Shown here piece by piece: positions 60,309 to 64,000 of a DNA stretch of 64,000 bases. Source of the DNA: Dendrocalamus latiflorus (taxonomy: Eukaryota; Streptophyta; Magnoliopsida; Poales; Poaceae); contig CM029666.1 in assembly GCA_017311315.1 (NCBI GenBank), positions 8,059,414 to 8,123,413 on the forward strand. Direction: 5' to 3'. Numbering within the stretch: position 1 is the first letter of the stretch; every line of letters starts with the position of its first letter. Both the position numbers and the translations under genes were made by a program. The notes under the pieces are model-generated. The model was not told the origin of the DNA and ran no database searches. It saw only the letters and a list, made by a program, of their open reading frames with translations.

Positions 60309-60780
60309 TGAAATTTCGCTTGAAGCAAGATGGAAAGGAAGAAGGCAATGGCAAATCTATACTATTCTAAGTCTCGGCATAGGAGTTGTTGATTTTGGCA
60401 TAGAAGCTAAAAATGATGTTCATTGCCTTTTTGTTTCTGCTACTTGAAAATTTTCCCGCACCACTTATTTTAGATTGTAGTTTAATGAAGGATGTGTAAG
60501 TCTAGCTTGCATTAGCCTGAAGTTTCTTATAGTGTAAGCATTTTTCTGAATTTGTAGCCATGAAGCTTATCTTTGTAAAATTGTAAGTGTCCTCTTATGT
60601 ATGCAGTGCTATGGGTAATCTACTCGATATCTTGTGATATTGTAAATGGTGGAGTCTAATATTAATGGAAATAGAAGTCTAATATTAATGGAAATAGAAT
60701 GTGTTGCTATATTTGCTTGTTTTCAGATGATATAGTTAACATTTCCTGAGGCTAGTCAAAAAATAGAAAAAAATTTAGGT
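60309..60780. other. CACTA interior, no supported gene
   Basis: This is AT-rich sequence with a perfect short direct repeat TCTAATATTAATGGAAATAG at about 60656 and 60679. It has no coding resemblance. Confidence 0.5.
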
Positions 60781-61097
60781 TTAGAATGAATTATCATAGA
60801 CGGTTTTGTAGTATAAACCGTCTATGAAGAATTATCACAGACGGCTTGAACCAAAAACCATCTGTGATGGAGAAGTATCACAGACGGTTCTATATACCAA
60901 CCGTCTGTGATAGTGTTTTTCACAAACGGTTCTAGTTGCAAACCGTCTGTGATATATTTATCATAGACGGCTCACAAACTATATGTGATAACCTTTGATT
61001 ATCACTGACACATAAATTCAGATGGTTCAAAAAACCATCTATGATGATAGGTTTGAACCGTCTGTGATGATCCTTTTTGTAGTAGTGTCACGTGGAG

Positions 61098-61306
61098 GTT
61101 ATACGGGCCGCATGCATCTCACTGACCAAATTGGACGCGATCGATGTCCATGCATCCAAAACTGAAACACCTATGACCCAAAATTCATTAAAACCTAGCA
61201 GTTATACTGGCCACATGCATTTCACTGACCGAATTGGATGCAATCGATGTCCATGCATCCAAAACTAAAACACCTATGACCCAAAATTCATTAAAAACCC
61301 AGCGGC
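61098..61306. repeat. Tandem duplication of about 103 bp
   Basis: Two copies (61098-61200 and 61201-61306) share GATGTCCATGCATCCAAAAC and CACCTATGACCCAAAATTC. They differ at about ten positions. Confidence 0.92.
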
Positions 61307-61634
61307 CACACGTGGTGGTATGCATACGTAGCAATTTTTTAGGCTTTCGTCTTTACTTCATTCAAAAGAGTAATTTAAAAATACTATAATTTAAACACAA
61401 GGGCTGATGCCCTCAGCAGTGTGAAATACCTATAAACATCCCTGGTGCACGATATGTGCCGTCTGCCGCTACATGGCCCGTGCGGTGTGAGTTGATGCTT
61501 TGATGATTTGTAACACCATCCGGCCTGAAATAAAAGGCCAGCCCTCACATAGGGCAAGCATGTATACATAGCACATCGCTTAGATTTTCGTCTAGAACAT
61601 AAAAATGCTATGATTTACATCAACATGTATTATA
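61307..61634. other. Intergenic spacer between two CACTA elements
   Basis: No gene is supported. (G/A)CTTTCGTCTTTACTTC near 61342 and AGATTTTCGTCTAGAAC near 61581 are weakly similar, each followed by an A-rich AATA/AAATGCTA(T/A)GATTTA tract. This suggests a diverged duplication. Confidence 0.4.
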
Positions 61635-61637
61635 CGT

Positions 61638-64000
61638 CACTACTACAGAAAGCCTAATGCTAGACGGCCAATCACAAACGGTTTGACAAAACCGTCTGTG
61701 ACTGACACTAACACAGACGATTTTAATTTGGACACCGTCTGTGTTGAAGGCGTCGGGGAAAACGAGTATCACAGACGGTCTGTATTAAAAACCGTCTGTG
61801 ATAATCCCAGATTATCACAGACGATTTTTAATAAAAAAACCTTCTGCGATAAGCTGGTTATCACAGACGGTTGTTAATACAAAACCGTCAGTGATAATTC
61901 ACATACGGTTTTTAATTAAAAACCGTCTGTGATAATGGCACTGGGCATTTATTGCGCTGCTCAGACCGCATTTGTCTTCATTTCGATCCAGATCTAGCCG
62001 CTGCTGCGCACTCTTTCGCTCAGGAGGCAAGCTAGGCGATTTCAGGCCAGTTAATTTGGTGGGAGGAGGCAGATATTGAGCTTTGAAGATTCATACTTTC
62101 CTGATTGCTCTAGATATGGTTAGTAATGAATGTTATTTTTTCTTTGCATGCATTACAATTTAGATCTAAGTAATTGGTGAGTGTTATTAATTGAAGATAG
62201 TTTGCAAAATTGTTGGTTATATAATAGCTGTTGTGTTTATAATATGAATTGAGCTAGCAAATTAAGCCTCAATATAATACATGTGGCCGGTATATATGTA
62301 GTAATAATTAGTTAATTTAATTTTTAATACTAAGTTGTTATATATGTACGTAACGTAGGACCGAAGCTGGATGTATGCCGCGAGCCGTGTGAGTGAAGAG
62401 TACATTAATGACATGTCTGCTTTTACAAGAGCTGCCGAGGAGGATATGTTGAATAAGGGGGTGGAATATATGTACTGTCCATGCACTGACTGCGAGAATT
62501 TAAAGATGTTTAAGAACCGAGGGCAAATTGAAGCGCACTTGATTCGGAGGGGTTTCAAAAAGGGTTATACGTGTTCGACCAGTCATGGCGAAGTGAATGA
62601 TCAAATGCCGCCGGATGACATCGCCGGTGAAGTGAATGATATGCCGCCGGATGATATCGCTAGTGAAGTGAATGACATGCCGCTGGATGATGTCGATTGT
62701 GGTTTGGATTCGGATAGGTTGCACGATGATAATCTGGATCAGATGCTTCGCGATGTAGAAGAGAACTATGATGAGAGAGAGTATGTTAAATTCCGGGGCT
62801 TGATGGAGGATTCGGAGAAACCTTTGTTCACGTGCTGCAAGTACACAAGGTTGTCGGCCGTGCTTGAACTGTTCAAATTGAAGGCAAGCAACGGTTGGTC
62901 CGACAAGAGTTTCACGGCGCTGCTAGGTCTCTTAGCGGACATGCTTCCGGAGGGAAATGAGTTGCCTAAAAGCACGTATAAAGCCAAGAAGGTTCTTTGT
63001 CCGTTGGGAATGGAAGTAGAAAGAATACATACATGTCCGAACAACTGTATCCTCTACCGTAAAGAGTATGCAAACATGCATGTATGTCCAGTGTGCAACG
63101 CATCCCGATACAAACGTAACAATCAATCAGATGATGGCGAGGGAACAGAGGAGAAAAAAGGATCTCCTGCTAAGGTGGCATGGTATTTTCCTATAATTCC
63201 CCGTTTGAAAAGGTTTTTTGCAAATCCAAAGGAGGCAAAACTGCTACGTTGGCACTCGGAGGAGCGCAAGAAGGATGGAATGCTAAGACACCATGCTGAT
63301 TCCGCGCGGTAGAGAAACATCGATGGGAGTTTTGCAGACTTCGGTGCAGAACCAAGGAATATAAGGTTTGGACTGAGTATAGATGGAATGAATCTTTTCA
63401 GTAGCATGAGCAGTCGACATAGCACATGGCCCATGACTCTCTGCATCTATAACCTTCCTCCTTGGTTGTGTATGAAGCGAAAGTATATTTTGTTGTCGAT
63501 ACTTATCCAAGGGCTAAAACAACCTGGGAATGATATTGATGTGTTCCTAGCACCGTTGGTGGAAGATCTAAAAGTACTGTGGAACGAAGGGGTACAGGTA
63601 TGGGATGCATACAAACGAGAGAACTTCACTCTGCGCTCCTTATTGTTCTGCGCTATAAATGATTATCCTGCCCTTGGTAACCTATCGGGCCATAGTACAA
63701 AAGGTGCCAAAGCTTGTACTCACTGTTTAGATGGTACCCAGAGTGTGTGGCTGAAACACTCACGCAAAACCGTCTACATGCGTCACCGCCGGTTCCTTCG
63801 GAGGGCTCACCTATACTGCAAAATGAAGAAACAATTTGACGGACAGAAGGAAGACGGTTCAGCTCCAAGGCATTTAAGGGGACACGAGGTTTATGATATG
63901 GTTAAGGATTTAGATGTTGTCCTTGAAAAGGGACATAAATTGAGGGCTCATGAGAAGAACACCTGGAAGAAGAGATCAATATTTTAGGACTTACCTTATT
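61638..64000 (+). mobile_element. CACTA element with transposase gene, truncated by the window end
   Basis: The left end reads CACTACTACAGAAAGCC, preceded by CGT, the expected 3-bp target site. Subterminal ACCGTCTGTGAT hairpin repeats run 61675-61940 and are the same family as 59250-61087. A leader exon and a TNP2-type transposase gene follow. The right end lies beyond 64000. Confidence 0.88.
62116..64000 (+). pseudogene. TNP2-type CACTA transposase, interrupted by two TAG codons and cut by the window end
   Basis: ATG at 62116-62118 is the last codon of exon 1 (donor GTTAGT). Exon 2 resumes at 62359 (acceptor CGTAG) to give MDRSWMYAASRVSEEYIND, the standard start of the transposase-associated domain with CPCTDCEN. 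Three 12-14-residue EVND(Q)MPPDD repeats lie at about 62590-62700. The TNP2 domain follows from about 62830 (KLKASNGWSDKSFTALLGLL; CPNNCILYRKEYA with CPVCNASRY; RLKRFFANPKEAK). TAG at 63310-63312 and TAG at 63985-63987 interrupt an otherwise single frame. At both places the family normally has Trp, so each is a one-base TGG-to-TAG change. The last 13 bases continue the same frame. Confidence 0.85.

Larger units (their letters stand above)
59250..61087 (+). mobile_element. Non-autonomous CACTA element (1,838 bp) with captured histone H4 promoter
   Basis: The left end reads CACTACTACAAAAGAGG and the right end, reverse-complemented, CACTACTACAAAAAGG. The target duplication TCA lies at 59247-59249 and 61088-61090. 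Subterminal ACCGTCTGTGAT repeats, in direct and inverted pairs forming hairpins, fill about 59280-59540, 59990-60100 and 60790-61070. The interior carries no transposase, but it includes a histone gene fragment. Confidence 0.92.

Noticed and set aside
59818..60311. Two plus-strand open frames read as proteins
   Set aside because: They run through CACTA subterminal hairpins and the histone promoter. Only the last 15 codons have a real coding origin.

Overview
The window is nuclear DNA from a grass, most probably Oryza or a close relative. I infer this from intron-rich genes, CG-rich monocot exons, Ty1/copia and Ty3/gypsy LTR elements, CACTA elements and MITEs. An EMF1 homologue lies next to a type-II ROP/RAC GTPase; from memory this matches the rice chromosome 1 pair OsEMF1 and OsRac1. 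No prokaryotic or organellar features are visible.

I can support four ordinary genes. (1) An EMBRYONIC FLOWER 1-like Polycomb gene on + (coding 2664-14107, four coding exons), whose first coding intron holds a young copia element. (2) A ROP/RAC small GTPase on - (17844-19835, eight exons), convergent with EMF1 and separated from it by a 2.7-kb solo LTR. (3) A hotdog acyl-CoA thioesterase on + (32051-33767, three exons), followed by a dead tandem copy (34508-34922). (4) A bark-storage-protein/nucleosidase-type gene on - (42339-45035, five exons).

Most of the rest is nested mobile DNA. A complete 3,972-bp CACTA element (22156-26127) carries exons copied from an armadillo-repeat kinesin. A 5'-truncated CACTA relic (to 30809) holds a decayed Ulp1-like protease gene. 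Then come copia relics (35.1-38.4 kb) and a second solo LTR (38948-41918). A 10.2-kb non-autonomous gypsy-type element (47615-57860, minus orientation) encodes only Gag and protease, holds several tandem-repeat arrays, and carries on its antisense strand a phase-consistent four-exon gene of 949 codons. Last are a 1.8-kb CACTA element (59250-61087) that has captured a histone H4 promoter and the first H4 codons, and the 5' part of a transposase-bearing CACTA element (61638 to the window end).

The two most interesting signals are the spliced antisense gene inside the non-autonomous LTR element, and the exact hexamer-octamer histone promoter element (60107-60124) inside a CACTA transposon. Next come the exon-preserving capture of kinesin armadillo repeats and the in-frame triplication inside EMF1. 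All exon boundaries were read by eye from GT-AG sites, reading phase and family similarity. No database search was run.
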